Positions 1-10,764 of a stretch of DNA of 64,000 bases are shown here, one piece after another; within the stretch, counting starts at the first letter, position 1, and every line of letters begins with the position of its first letter. This DNA is from Epithemia pelagica. Taxonomy: Eukaryota > Bacillariophyta > Bacillariophyceae > Surirellales > Surirellaceae. The notes beneath the pieces are model-generated. The model had not been told where the DNA came from and did not search any database. It was given only the letters and a program-made list of their open reading frames with translations. A program made the position numbers and the translations under genes. Where the stretch lies: contig OX337229.1 in the NCBI GenBank assembly GCA_946965045.2, forward strand, positions 4,216,001-4,280,000, in the 5' to 3' direction.

Positions 1-1286
1 ATCCAAGACTGTCATGATATATTGCATCATAGGATGTCCTTGCTCTTTGTTGAATACCATGTCGCGATATTGTGGTAGAGGAATCCATTCGGCACATTCA
101 ATTTCACTAATTTCGGGAATGGGATCAGGAATGATCACATTGCCATCGGTGTCTCGAGTCTCGACTGGATCCAAACGACATACAAAAAACAAATCCGATC
201 GTCCGTGAGTCAAACCGTGAGTTTGTCGAAAACCAAGGACACTATGAAACTTTGCCGCCACACCAGTTTCTTCCAATACCTGGAAGCAAGCAAGTATTAT
301 CCACACAAGATAATGGCAACGAGTATGCGACGACCGCCATGGCAAAACAAAACAAAGTGATTATGGGAAAATATTTCATGAGTGATTGAAAACCACACGA
401 AAGAACTGCAGATGTAGTAAGGATCACGCCATGACAAACATACCTCTCGTTCGACAGCTTGGTCAATATGTTCACCCAATTCGGTGAGACCAGTGGGCGT
501 TTTCCATGGCATATAGTTCCTTCGTTGTTCACGGACACAGAGAATTTCGTCACGGCTGTTAATTACGACGGCTCCCACACCGACATTGTGCGTGGCAAAG
601 TCAGGTATTTTGGATTCACCTTGCGTCAACCACAAATTCAACACAGCCGTCTCATCAAAGGCATGATGAAAGCGTAAACCACAGGCATGGAAATCTTCCA
701 GAAGACCGGCGCGGTTCATGGGTACATAGGCCCAAATGCTGGTTTTGCCAAGCTCTCGACAAGTTTGAATCGATGCCTCCAAGCGAGCTCGAAAGTGACT
801 TTTGTCAAAGGGATCCTCTAAAGCATCATTGCCATCTGCATCTTTCGTTTCACTGAAAGTCGACTCTGGTACCATTATTTTCGAAGAGTTATGGGAGCCT
901 TTCTCCATTGGCAAGAGATCTCTCCATCCATCTCCGTCTCCATCGGCGAGCACCGCTCCAGAGTCTGTCCGATTCATCACAAATGAATTGTCGTTAGTCG
1001 TTGAGCTAAGCCATCTCGCGGTCCTTGATACTAGGCCACAATGTTCGGTACTCCAATGAGGATTAGCGTTTCTTCCAATACTAGAGAGATGTCGTTGTTG
1101 AGATGTCGACGACAGCAGGAGTGCCGCAGGCAAGGAGGAAAGACGAAACGAGAAACCAGTTGAAAATGTCCAAGAGAGGGCAGCGGCTGCCAATCGAGTA
1201 GGAGTAGAATACATGGATATTCTTTGATTTCCTCTAGATATTGTGGAACAAAGCGAGCTTCTGTGACCTAGAGAAAGCAAACACAT
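1..1286 (-). CDS. Nudix hydrolase, NUDT6-like (3' end outside window)
   Basis: Predicted to cleave a nucleoside diphosphate linked to another moiety; the exact substrate is unknown. Exon 1 (1286-444) encodes 281 residues: a Ser/Thr-rich leader, a NUDT6-type N-terminal domain (FRARLEASIQTCRELGKTSIW) and the start of the Nudix fold. A 164-nt intron (443-280, GTATGT...CAG) falls inside the Nudix box. Splicing exon 1 (...AVERE) to exon 2 (VLEETGV...) gives a complete GX5EX7REVLEETGV motif, which strongly supports the junction. Exon 2 (279-1) runs in frame off the window edge. The start may be the Met at 1286 or the one 24 codons later (MYSTPTRLAAA); either leader is poor in acidic residues and could target an organelle. 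Seen: motif and splice sites. Known: family fold. Inferred: location. Confidence 0.88.
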
Positions 1287-1901
1287 GAGGATATGGAAGA
1301 GAACTTGTTGCGTTTATCGCATTTTTGTTTGTCTAAACTGTCAACACTGAACACATCATCGCGACTCAAGACACGTCATTGTTCCGAATAGTGACGAGGA
1401 ATGGGTAGCGCTTTTCCTTGTACTCCTAGCACTACTACCTAGCTATCGAAAAACAACATGGGCCATCCGTATCCATAGTCTTTGTTGGCCTCAAACATTA
1501 CGATGGATCAACAGCTATTACGGAGATGCTGTGCATATAGAAGCAAAGCGAAAGTGTCTGGACCTCTGTGCAATGGAAAAACGGAACAATCGACCATCAA
1601 GAAGACAAAAAACCTCACATCACTCAAAGTCACCGTCTAAAATTGATAGCCCTAATGATCACATGATCAATAGCATTAGTTCGCAATCTCTTTCCTCCCG
1701 GCCACTGGAAATTAATGGAGATATAATTGATCCTTTAGACTTAGCGGCTGATGAGCATTTAAACCGAAATGTCTCAACTCTCGACAGTGTAATGTGCAAT
1801 GTCAGGGTGAATTTAGGTCCTGTAAGCATCGTTCATGCACCAGCTGTTGGTCAGGAACTTTTCCATATCACCAACATGGTTCCAGTCCTGTTAGACAAGA
1901 G
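1287..1901. other. Intergenic region with a weak ORF
   Basis: This 615-bp gap lies upstream of the Nudix gene and downstream of the DUF6787-like gene. A plus-strand ORF (1531-1938, 135 codons, rich in Ser/Arg/Lys) starts here and overlaps the 3' end of the next gene. It shows no recognisable domain and I do not call it a gene. Confidence 0.4.
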
Positions 1902-2760
1902 CTACCATTTTCGAAAGGTCTTTTGGTGGAGATGGTAGTCCTTGTAAATCAATTCGGGAGGCACTCCGAACCGACTAAAAATCTTGACCGAGAACTGACG
2001 AAAGTAAACATGTCGGCCGAATACCGTCCCTACCGCAACCAACAACGTTGCATAGATGGGACTCATGACAACTATGGACGAGATGCGATAGGTCCAAGGT
2101 CCATCACGGAAACTTCCATCAATCCCCAGTATATCCTTCACTGCTGGTCGAACCTTTGCAAACAAGCACACAAAAAGAAGAAACACATCCCAATTGAGAG
2201 AAAACCAGCGCATCAATCAGGACAAGGAAGGAAGATTGTCAGCTGCACCATTTTTCGCGCCAGACAAAACGAAGTCCCCTCAATTTGCTCGTTCTCACCA
2301 CTAGCATGGTCGATGACCCAGTGATTCCAAAAACAGTGCAGATCAACAACATTTCTCGGTACCAGGCAAACGTATACCGTTCAGGCATTTCTTTTGGACC
2401 CAAAAACCGTTCCCAGAAGGAAGAACTTCTTGACGAAGCACCACCCGATGCGCCGTCCTGTTTCCCCGAAACTCGCACTATCTTTTCGGTATCCCTAACC
2501 ACATTCGTACTTTTCATTGATTTATTGGCAGAAGTCGACGACGACGTAGAGGAAGATCCATGACGAATCGGCCGTACATGTTGTTGATTATAAAAAAGCC
2601 ATGCTGGTTGTTGTTGTTGTTTCTGGGGTGTTCGATGAGTCAGGTATCCTCTGTATCCTCTATCGTGAATCAATTGACCACGGGCAAGACGTCTATAGGC
2701 AGCCTTGTATAAGGAACAACCTACAACTTTTCCTGAGGAGCTAAAGGCAATAGACAACAT
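1902..2760 (-). CDS. Mitochondrial-type membrane protein, DUF6787-like
   Basis: Unknown function. Exon 1 (2760-2299) encodes 154 residues and exon 2 (2153-1902) 83 residues. The 145-nt intron (2298-2154) has GTGAGA...AAAG borders and leaves phase 0. The first about 80 residues are rich in Arg, Ser and Gln with almost no acidic residues, which suggests a mitochondrial presequence. The mature part (from WERFLGPKEMPERYTFAWYR) holds two hydrophobic stretches, around MLLICTVFGITGSSTMLVV and SIVVMSPIYATLLVAVGTVFG, followed by a basic motif GRHVYFRQF. The layout (Trp-rich start, first helix, short loop with DGPWTYRI, second helix, GxxFGRHxYF) recalls bacterial DUF6787 proteins. That family assignment is from memory and tentative; the intron and two-helix topology are visible directly. 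Confidence 0.72.
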
Positions 2761-2897
2761 ATTCGAGGATGGTTTTCATCCCCTGGAGCCTGGATCATTG
2801 CACTCCCTTCTTTCTTGCTTCTTGCGCCTGTACGTCTTCCATTCACTACCCATATTTAGAAGGAGGGTAGCGACGATAGCTACCTAGAGAAACATTA

Positions 2898-3678
2898 GGC
2901 TATCTCCACCCGAGCGCCGCTATGCTGACGTATTGGGGGCCTCGCTATCCTTAGCGGAGCCAAAGGGAAATAAACTCCACGATCTCCGTTAAAAGAACGC
3001 CGCTATCTCGCGTTGCGCGTACGCATTGCGCATATGCCCTCTCTTGTTTCGGTTAAAAAGGGGTGCGGCCGCAGAAGTTGCGGAATTCAAACAAGACAAT
3101 CAACGAGAGACGAGAGCACAAAGCATAAACCAAAGATGGAGGACTCGTTGTTCTCCCTCTTCATTGTTGACTGTCATGGTGAATCATGTTGTTGTTCATG
3201 GCCAATGTAGATGTAGGTTGTAGGTTGCAGTCCAATCGTCCTATTGTATTCCCTGTCCGATTTCCGATTGATTGTCTGATAATCGAACACATCAAAAGTT
3301 TGATGCTTTGAATGATGCATTTGTTTGATTGTTGCATTCCTTCCGATCCGTGATCCTCAAATCATCTTGCTGTGCATGGTTCTTGTCCCATTGTAGGAAG
3401 TACGGAACACAACAATGGAAAAAGAGATGGTAAGCGATCGTCACAAATCAATACGTGCCATTGTCATGTTTTCGACACTAGAGAAACTGTTGGCAGCAGA
3501 CGTTAATTTATTTATGCCGACGGTTATATTTTGCTCCGCTATCCGCTATTTTCCCCGCTATTCGGGGCCCCAAATAGCGGCAAAAATAGCGGATAGCGAA
3601 GCTGTTTAGCGGTTAGAGGAGATGGTGGAGTTCGATAGCGGTTTTTGGACCTTTAGCGGCCCCGGAATGGAGATAGCC
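2898..3678. mobile_element. PIF/Harbinger-type MITE, 781 bp
   Basis: The ends are inverted repeats beginning GGCTATCTCC (2898) and ending GGAGATAGCC (3678); homology continues imperfectly into GC-rich subterminal sequence containing several GCCGCTA/TAGCGG motifs. The element is bracketed by TTA on both sides (2895-2897 and 3679-3681), and a 3-bp TWA target duplication is diagnostic of PIF/Harbinger. No transposase ORF is present. The AGCGG and its complement recur many times near the right end (3535-3660) and are likely transposase-binding or foldback sequence. Confidence 0.8.
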
Positions 3679-3684
3679 TTAGTA

Positions 3685-4155
3685 CAGGGTGACCGGAGTC
3701 TAATTATACCTTCACTTCCGGTCTAAAAGGGTATAATTATTTTAGACAGAGGTCGAGTCTAAAATAAAATTTATTTTTAGACTCTTAACCTTAACCCTTC
3801 AGTAGCGCCGCCACCACTGCGTGAGTACGAGACCGTTCTGCCTCATTCATCTCAATGACATCTCAATGAACAAAGTAAGGTCTCAGTTATCCTCTCTCAT
3901 GCTTAGAGAGTGCAAGAACAATGTCATCCATACCACCCAATAACTTCGATGATGAAGCTATGAGGTCCTCTGGATGTGTTGTCATAGACAATGCTCGCTC
4001 CTAGTAGCTGGCTGTCTAGGGTTAGGGTTATTGCATCGTCGTACAAAACCACGGTGAGATTTTAGACCCTGTTTTAGACATTTTATACAGTCTAATAGTA
4101 CTTTTAAATTTATTTTAGACCTGAAATATTCTAGACTGTCTACGCGGTCACCCTG
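3685..4155. mobile_element. hAT-like MITE, 471 bp
   Basis: Terminal inverted repeats CAGGGTGACCG and CGGTCACCCTG (11 bp, perfect) delimit the element. A 7-bp direct repeat CTTAGTA flanks it (3678-3684 and 4156-4162). CAGGG ends are typical of hAT elements, whose duplication is normally 8 bp, so the superfamily is probable rather than certain. The interior is AT-rich with several TCTAAA/TTTAGAC repeats and a short TAGGGTTAGGGTTA stretch near 4016. No coding capacity is visible. Confidence 0.7.
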
Positions 4156-4162
4156 CTTAGTA

Positions 4163-4902
4163 CACTTACCTCTCTAGCCTCACGTTTCTCGTTGCTCGGG
4201 CGGTCTTGATCGTGCTTCGTAAATGAGATGGGCGATCACAAGTAAGGCCATGCCTCCGAAATATCTTCGCAAGACATGGATGCTTGTCGGTCGAGGTTGC
4301 CACACCCAAACCTTCAAACGTAGAGAGAGGATCCCCAATCTTCACCAGGCAAGCAGACAATCAACAAGCGACCTGGACTATTTCCCCGAAGGGTATAGTC
4401 AAGTCATCTCCGGGCGGGCGGGCGGGCGAAAGAAAAATATGTACGGAACCAATAGGTGATCAGATCCTTGATGACCCGTTCACTTCTTCTTTCCGACGAT
4501 TACTGAATCGTCAAAGTTCTGTTGGGACCGGTCATAGAATGACCGGCCCAACCGACGTTGTCTTGCATTGGGAGACTCTTGGGTGCAATGACCTTTCCTT
4601 GTTCGTCTGTCGGTCCCTTCTTGACCGGGGGCGGTACGATGCGAGATTAGACATAATATTATATTGGAGAGAGTGTGGTGATTGACAACATAAATAATCC
4701 TATAATTTAGAGCAACACAACATGCTAGACTTTGTCCCACTATGTTCATTAGAGTAATGCGATGGTGAGAGAGATTCTAGCGAGAATCACAGAAGCACAA
4801 AAATGATAACTGGGACTGGACAATGGTCATAAGTCATAAGGAATTACTCCTATAGACTAGAGGGATCGTGTGTCTTTCGTCTTTCCTCGTTTCCTATTCC
4901 AT
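4163..4902. other. Intergenic sequence without a recognised gene
   Basis: About 740 bp with only short overlapping ORFs on both strands and a short GGGC tandem run near 4411-4430. I see no conserved protein and no RNA gene. Confidence 0.5.
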
Positions 4903-6286
4903 AACCCTCGGTATCAGTGTCCACTGCTTAGCTGTTTTTTGTCTGTGCGACCTTCATAGGTTCCCAAGTGGACACAGACAGAAAATTTCACTTTTCGTCT
5001 GTCCTTTTCACCAATATGATTCCTCGTGCTGGTGGAAATGCTGGCGTGCAAGTAGCCGTTGGCGGTTGGCACCTTCCTGTGACCGTGACCACGATTCAAA
5101 TTTGGAATCCTTTCATACTCGTCACAAAAATTTTCACGCGGTGTCAAAAACATCGACATTGACCATGAAGCGAGCTCTTTACGAATCCTTGTGACCTGAA
5201 GCAGTATTTTGGTTGGTTTTCTCTCTTGTTACTTGTTGTTTGTCTCTTAGCTTCTTTCATGCCCTGCATAGTTTTCTCACACGTTATCTCATTTATCTTT
5301 GTCCATGTTAAAGTTGATGGTTTGTTGTCCTTTGATTTCGTCGCAATGAAACAGAGGACAAGTCATTGTAGGCCATTTGCCACAACTTTTCCTTTGCTTT
5401 ATTCGAAGTGCTGTTTGATTGTTGGTTGGTTGTCTTCATATCTTTGTAGCATGTTTTTTTACACTCATCATTGTGTTTCGCCCATCCATCATCCGTGTCG
5501 ACCACAGAACCTTTCGTTGAGTGGTAGATCTAGATGACGACAACTGCAGCATCTTGTTGTCACTAGTCCTACTATAACTAGAGGAGTAGTCGTCATGGAT
5601 CATAGAGTCTATCGGATATGCTGGAAGATGGCTTCTTACCTGCTTCAGAGAGTCATGGTTGTTGAAAACAAGGAAATAACACGCTGCAACGATCTTACAA
5701 AACCTATGAAAGATGAGAACTAAACTACAGATAAAAACTCCTCCAAAATTCAAAGAAAAGAAGCTTTATGTTGTGGTTTCCAATTTTAAGCCGAGGCTCG
5801 AATGGAGAATAGGCATTCCATAGGCACAAAACTTTCGCTCTCAAAGAAGTGGAGAGAGACAGTTGGCGAATGGAGAATATCAGAAGAGAAAAACGAATAC
5901 AAGAGTGAGGGAGAAGTTAGAATGACAGTACAAGAGCTGTTGTCATGGAAACATTTTGTGCGTTCAAACTTACCTCAATTGCATGAAAGGCGACAATTCA
6001 TGCCATGCCATTGTGAACTGTGACGGCCTCTGTGTGATTTTATGGCGGATTTGGATGGCGCATTCTGCGAAGACCAACCAACCGTCATCCACGCAGGGCT
6101 GCTTGCTGGGCTTGCGTCTGTTTCATGAACTGTGAAAACTCCAGCTGGGTATGCGCGCCAATTTGCTTTTTAGCCATTTCCATTTGAGTCAAAAAGGAAA
6201 TTTTCTGTCTGTGTCCACTTGGGAACCTATGAAGGTGGCACAGACAAAAAGCAGCTAAGCAGTGGACACTACTGATACCGAGGGTT
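4903..6286. mobile_element. Long-TIR foldback-type element, copy 1
   Basis: Left end starts AACCCTCGGTATCAG (4903) and the right end is its reverse complement (to 6286); the inverted repeats extend about 90 bp. The right end carries a 3-bp AGT duplication. Each repeat contains its own internal inverted pair, GTGTCCACT ... AGTGGACAC and GTCTGTG ... CACAGAC, so each end can form a hairpin. Subterminal sequence (for example ACCAACCGTCATCCACGCAG at the right) is shared with copies 2 and 3 near 38 kb and 57 kb. No flanking target duplication is evident. The largest interior ORF (5802-6023) is unrecognised, so the copy looks non-autonomous. Confidence 0.82.
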
Positions 6287-6569
6287 CTCGATTCAGGTAA
6301 CAAGCAACAACCAGAACTTTTGCTCCGTCAAAAAAGTCGGGCCTACCAATTACTAATGCCTCTTGCCTCTCAACACGCTATGTCCATCTCCATAATATTG
6401 TATCTTATCGACCCAATCAAAATGAAACGAAAAGTCTCAGGACACTACCAAGTTTTACAGCCTGAGCAAAGTAACGCATTGACACTTGACACCCTTAGTT
6501 TTTGGTCATATTTTCGGGTTGGATCTTCTTTCGTTGCTTCATTTGTCATACCAAAGAGCCAACGACAGG

Positions 6570-8591
6570 ATGATCAAAGCCATCCAGCGCCGTATTCAGA
6601 GGTCTCCGGATAAATCATTTTCGAAAGGTAATCTTCCAGGTTCCCGGTCTCGTCTCCACAAGAAACAAGCTAACGATAGGAAGGCAGAAAAGAACGCCAT
6701 TGTGAGGAAAAAAGATGATAGGCCCCACAAGAATCCGTCTGTTTCCGACTTTCAAGATCCCAAGAGCCTAAGAGCAGCGTTGGAAGGTCGCCTTTCTCTC
6801 AAGAAAAGCCATGGAGCTGGCTCATCCACGAAGACCAGTCGCAGCAGCAGTGATGATTCTTTTTCACTGAACCAGTCTGGTGCAGGGCTCTCCAATTCAA
6901 CCGATCATAGCATTAGCGACCTCAGTACAAGTACACCGGTCGAATGGACGTTGCCTTTGGTCGACAAGGAAACGAGTGAGCCTCAAACAATGGAACAAGA
7001 GTTTCAACGATTGCAAGTTTTGCAGAGTTACTTTGTTTTGGATACTCAAGGCGAAGTGGAATTTGACCGCATTACTCGGCATGCTTCCAAACTCTTTCAT
7101 GTTCCCATTTGTTTGGTATCTCTGGTTGATCTTGGACGACAATGGTTTCTGAGTCGGGTGGGGTTGGACGACAACGTGACCGAAACACCGCGAAAATATG
7201 CGTTTTGCGCCCATGCAATTTTGAGCAAACACAAGCAACTCATCGTGCCAGATGCCACCAAGGACATCCGATTCAAGGACAATCCGTTGGTTACAGGGGG
7301 CATCAAGATTCGCTTCTACGCTGGTGCAGCCTTGATCAGCCCCGAAGGATACAAGTTGGGGACTCTGTGTATCATCTCTCCAGAGGTCCGTCCCCAAGGA
7401 CTGACCGAATCGGAACAAGACACCTTACATGATCTGGCCGCCATGGTAGTGAGTTCCATGGTGGCGCGACGCAACCGATTGATGAACCAAGAGTACGAGT
7501 TCAGGCTTTGTCAACTGGCCCAGACATTTGTCGATACACAGGCAAGTCTGACAAGCGCCCAGACATCGATTGACAATGTTGTACAGAGGCACTCGGTGGG
7601 GATGGATACCAATGATACCCATGCCTTGACTGCCACGGCCAAGAGCCTCGCATTGCAATCACAGATATGTGCCGCTGCCACCCGGGGTCTTCTTCAAGAT
7701 CTACCGAGTCTTGGAGAAAGATCAAGCAACGTCGAGACAAATTTTTCCATCGAGGCATCAAAAACCGGCATTGGTAACAACGAAAGCGAGGGAAATCACA
7801 CATTTTCCCATCTGTTGGACAACATGTTGGAATACGATAAGATTGTGAATCCCAGGACGGATATTCAGAAGCTCTATGACAACCTCAACATTCTTTGTGC
7901 TCAATTTCCCCATCAAAATACTGTCACAGTGCAACTTGATTCGTCGGTTCCTCCTATTCTCATTGCCGAGGATTTGTTATTGTTTCGTTGCGCCATGAAT
8001 TTAATGACACATTGCATGGGTGCATCCAAAATCCATGATTGTGGAATGCGCATTCGCAACAAGAAAACTGCCTCTGGACATTCGTGCACGGATCTTGTGA
8101 TCGAATGTTACCAGGGTGGGCCACCAGTTTCACCCGAAAAGGCAAAGGAGCTTTTCCGAAACAAAGAGTCTCTGTTGGCACCCGTCGCAACCATGGTGCA
8201 AACACTCGGAGGTCGCTTTGGTATGTATGATGGAAATTGGACCCGTGATGACACGAAGAAGCACAATAGTCGGAGGCAGTCTTCCGACGGAACAGCCAAG
8301 GACTCGCCTGTAGCATCGTCCGTCCATTCCATTTACTGGATTGAAATTCCGTACGATCTACCCGAAAGTGACCCTATGGATGATGGATTTCCTGAAACAC
8401 AGTGTGAAATTCATCGTCCTCTTGCCGTCGGTGATTCCAGTGGAGATCAACGCAAGCTTAGCCAAATGGATCTGAAAACCGACCCTTTCCTTCAAGCCTC
8501 ACTTGTCGATATGGGTTGCGGAAACCATGGAACCACCCGAGTCGCTGCCGTCACAGCCAATCAGCTCAACACCAATGTTAGACCGCAGTGA
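6570..8591 (+). CDS. GAF-domain protein with degenerate histidine-kinase-like C-terminus
   Basis: 673 residues from ATG 6570; the open frame extends upstream but without another ATG, so an upstream exon is possible. Residues about 1-140 are basic, low-complexity and disordered. A GAF domain spans about 150-305, with the usual FDRIT, ICLVSLVD, FCAHAIL, VPDATKDIRF, IRFYAGAALISPEG and LGTLCII blocks; GAF domains bind small ligands or chromophores. The C-terminal half (about 415-600) resembles a HATPase fold: NLMTHC stands where NLxxNA is expected and QGGPPVSPEKAKELF replaces the DxGxG region. No HisKA phospho-accepting His block is visible. I infer a sensor or scaffold protein that does not bind ATP normally. 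The right end of the foldback element is only 283 bp upstream of the ATG. Confidence 0.78.
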   Translation: MIKAIQRRIQRSPDKSFSKGNLPGSRSRLHKKQANDRKAEKNAIVRKKDDRPHKNPSVSDFQDPKSLRAALEGRLSLKKSHGAGSSTKTSRSSSDDSFSLNQSGAGLSNSTDHSISDLSTSTPVEWTLPLVDKETSEPQTMEQEFQRLQVLQSYFVLDTQGEVEFDRITRHASKLFHVPICLVSLVDLGRQWFLSRVGLDDNVTETPRKYAFCAHAILSKHKQLIVPDATKDIRFKDNPLVTGGIKIRFYAGAALISPEGYKLGTLCIISPEVRPQGLTESEQDTLHDLAAMVVSSMVARRNRLMNQEYEFRLCQLAQTFVDTQASLTSAQTSIDNVVQRHSVGMDTNDTHALTATAKSLALQSQICAAATRGLLQDLPSLGERSSNVETNFSIEASKTGIGNNESEGNHTFSHLLDNMLEYDKIVNPRTDIQKLYDNLNILCAQFPHQNTVTVQLDSSVPPILIAEDLLLFRCAMNLMTHCMGASKIHDCGMRIRNKKTASGHSCTDLVIECYQGGPPVSPEKAKELFRNKESLLAPVATMVQTLGGRFGMYDGNWTRDDTKKHNSRRQSSDGTAKDSPVASSVHSIYWIEIPYDLPESDPMDDGFPETQCEIHRPLAVGDSSGDQRKLSQMDLKTDPFLQASLVDMGCGNHGTTRVAAVTANQLNTNVRPQ

Positions 8592-9099
8592 TCGAGTTCC
8601 ACTTGTTCAATACCATACATGGTTCCACAACTTTCATAGTATTATCGACCACGTGCCTTCTCGTGAAAATTAAAGGAAATGTATGCTTCTCTCTCCACTT
8701 CAACTTTAGTCTTGTCTGCTGGCTCATTGCTTCAAACTTCGATGTGGTCCAATCTCATAGAGAAACAAAGACGCACTAGTGTTTGTACTTGTCCATTGGG
8801 AGCAAGTTTGACACCGCTCGTTATTCATTGCGACCACGGATACCCTTTTGGTGTCACCAACGTGTGGCTGCTATTGGGCTCACATCATGGCCTTGTGTTT
8901 TCAGTGACCTCCACCCATGTCCAGGAATGAGGTCATCGCAACATCATCAACATCAACCAGGAAACAAACATCAAGACCTTCCCGAAAAATCTTCCAATTG
9001 TGATATCCTCTTAGCTACGGCTGCTAGGCAGACTCTACGCGCACAAGAATGCGTACGTGGCACATGGGGTGTCGGTAGACATGCAAAAATGAGGGATTA
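8592..9099. other. Intergenic region
   Basis: 3' flank of the GAF gene, about 500 bp up to the TA-flanked element. Only short, unrecognised ORFs are present. Confidence 0.5.
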
Positions 9100-9731
9100 C
9101 CCCCCTAGCGGGGGTGGCTTATGGGGTGTAATTTCTCTGAGCCACCCCCATACCTATTTGCCAAAAATAACCTGTTTCCAGTCGGCCGGCATATCTCATT
9201 TCCTCCACCACGATAACAACACGGGTCATGGTGTTGCACAGGTTGTTGTGCACCTATTTGGACTTGTGAAACCTGTCTTCCTAGTCATAGACCTCAAACC
9301 AATAGTGCAGAATGCATCGGCATCACCAAAATTTAAAGGTTAAGGCTATTATGCATCAGACTCATAGGCGCCATGCCTCGTGGCACAGGTACGGAAGCGA
9401 CGTCTTGCCATTTCGAACGAAGCAACTCAAATGGACTATATGGCTCTTATCTTGCATTGTTTGGACACCTATTGGTACACAATACACATCACAGTAGTAG
9501 TTACACAGTGTATTGATAGCAAAACAGCAACTCTAATGTATGTTCACGCCATCATGGTCTCCTATTGTGCCGTATTACAGCGTCACTGTATTGGTCATTT
9601 CCTAGAATGGCCCGCATGCACTGTGCCCCTCACAATGCACTGCCATGGTACCGATATGAAGCATGTGATGGTCGGATCATGATGGGGTGGCCGTAGGAGG
9701 TCACCAGCAACGACAAAGTTTGATTGTCGTG

Positions 9732-10030
9732 TGTTGGAAATAATGAGCAAGAAAGAAAACACTGCAACGCGGGAACGCCTGACGAAACAAGACCAAAGAC
9801 AATGCGAGCAAGACCAAAGACAATGAAGAATATTATGGAGAATAAAGCGAGCAGGACGAGCCCCGCACGCGTGACATACGCTGACGTAGTCAGAAGAGGA
9901 AAGGCGAACAAATCGCCAACAAATGAGTCTAGAGCTCATTCTTTGGAAACAATCAAGCCAGTAAATTAGGATCATTTTCGACTTTACAGTATAGTGGGCA
10001 AAGCTGACGGCTACGACACTCTACTCAACA
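9732..10030 (+). repeat. 5' LTR of copia A
   Basis: 299 bp, begins TGTTGG and ends CAACA, nearly identical to 15723-16021. It contains an open frame through most of its length, which in the 3' copy forms the end of the pol ORF. Confidence 0.95.
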
Positions 10031-10077
10031 TTGTTTCCAAAGAAAATCATTTTTCCTTTTTGTTGCACCTCTACTCC

Positions 10078-10764
10078 ATGAACACTGACCCTACAGTGAG
10101 ACACCTACAAGAAATCGACGAACTCATCCAAGAACTTGCCGAACTGAGTGTTCGCCAGCAAGAGATTGTCCGAAGGCTCAAGGACCTACGAGATCCATCA
10201 TCGGCGCCCGTGGCTACCGTGCCCGTGGCAAGAGCACAGCCCAGCGGATACGAAACGGGAGACAGTGAAGACGGAGAGGAAGCGTCTGAAGAACACACCG
10301 GAACTTTCAAGACGAGTCGGGAGTCGGTCTCAAGTGCAAGCATTGCCAGTTCCACAGTTGAAGTTGTCGGCACTTTTTCCCCCAGACCAAACAATCAGGT
10401 GATCTACACTCCCGCTGAGAGAGCAGCTTTGCAATCCGGCTGCAGTCTGTGGACGTCCGACGTCACAGGGAAGCGATATATTATACACCCCAGACGACGC
10501 AAATTTTGCGTGGGTGATATCGTCAAGGTCCTGAACCCAGCCTCACGTTTTTCCACCCGTGCACCGACGATCCGCGACGGAACAGGAGTTGTGGCCAAGG
10601 TGTGCGAGAAACAAGTGGTCATCCATACCGACAGCGGTCACGATCTAAGACGAGGACAAGGCAACGTCCGTTACCTATCGGCTCAGCGGGATGAGCAATA
10701 CGCAAGGGTCCAACCCGTCAAGCCCAGGCGGCGCCCCAACTACGCCCGGTACCACGCCGCCTAA
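10078..10764 (+). CDS. Copia A ORF1: coiled coil plus SH3/KOW-like protein
   Basis: 228 residues from ATG 10078, the first ATG in frame after the LTR. Residues about 5-40 form a heptad-patterned helix (EIDELIQELAELSVRQQEI, then VRRLKDL). A Ser/Glu-rich linker follows. The C-terminal about 70 residues (FCVGDIVKVLNP ... GTGVVAKV ... VVIHTDSGHDL ... GNVRYL) look like a small beta-barrel of SH3/Tudor/KOW type. The gag ORF begins at 10691 and overlaps by 74 nt in the +1 frame. The same architecture, with matching key residues, is encoded at 26508-27086 in the tyrosine-recombinase element. Function is unknown; nucleic-acid binding or self-assembly is my inference. This is not a standard copia component. 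Confidence 0.8.
   Translation: MNTDPTVRHLQEIDELIQELAELSVRQQEIVRRLKDLRDPSSAPVATVPVARAQPSGYETGDSEDGEEASEEHTGTFKTSRESVSSASIASSTVEVVGTFSPRPNNQVIYTPAERAALQSGCSLWTSDVTGKRYIIHPRRRKFCVGDIVKVLNPASRFSTRAPTIRDGTGVVAKVCEKQVVIHTDSGHDLRRGQGNVRYLSAQRDEQYARVQPVKPRRRPNYARYHAA

Noticed and set aside
1531-1938. 135-codon plus-strand ORF between two genes
   Set aside because: No domain, low-complexity composition, and it overlaps the 3' end of the well-supported minus-strand gene.
3786-4035. Telomere-like TAGGGTTAGGGTTA and TTAACCTTAACCC
   Set aside because: Only two or three units inside a hAT-like MITE; not a telomeric array.
4166-4749. Overlapping short ORFs on both strands near 4.2-4.7 kb
   Set aside because: Mutually overlapping, no conserved motif, no supporting signals.
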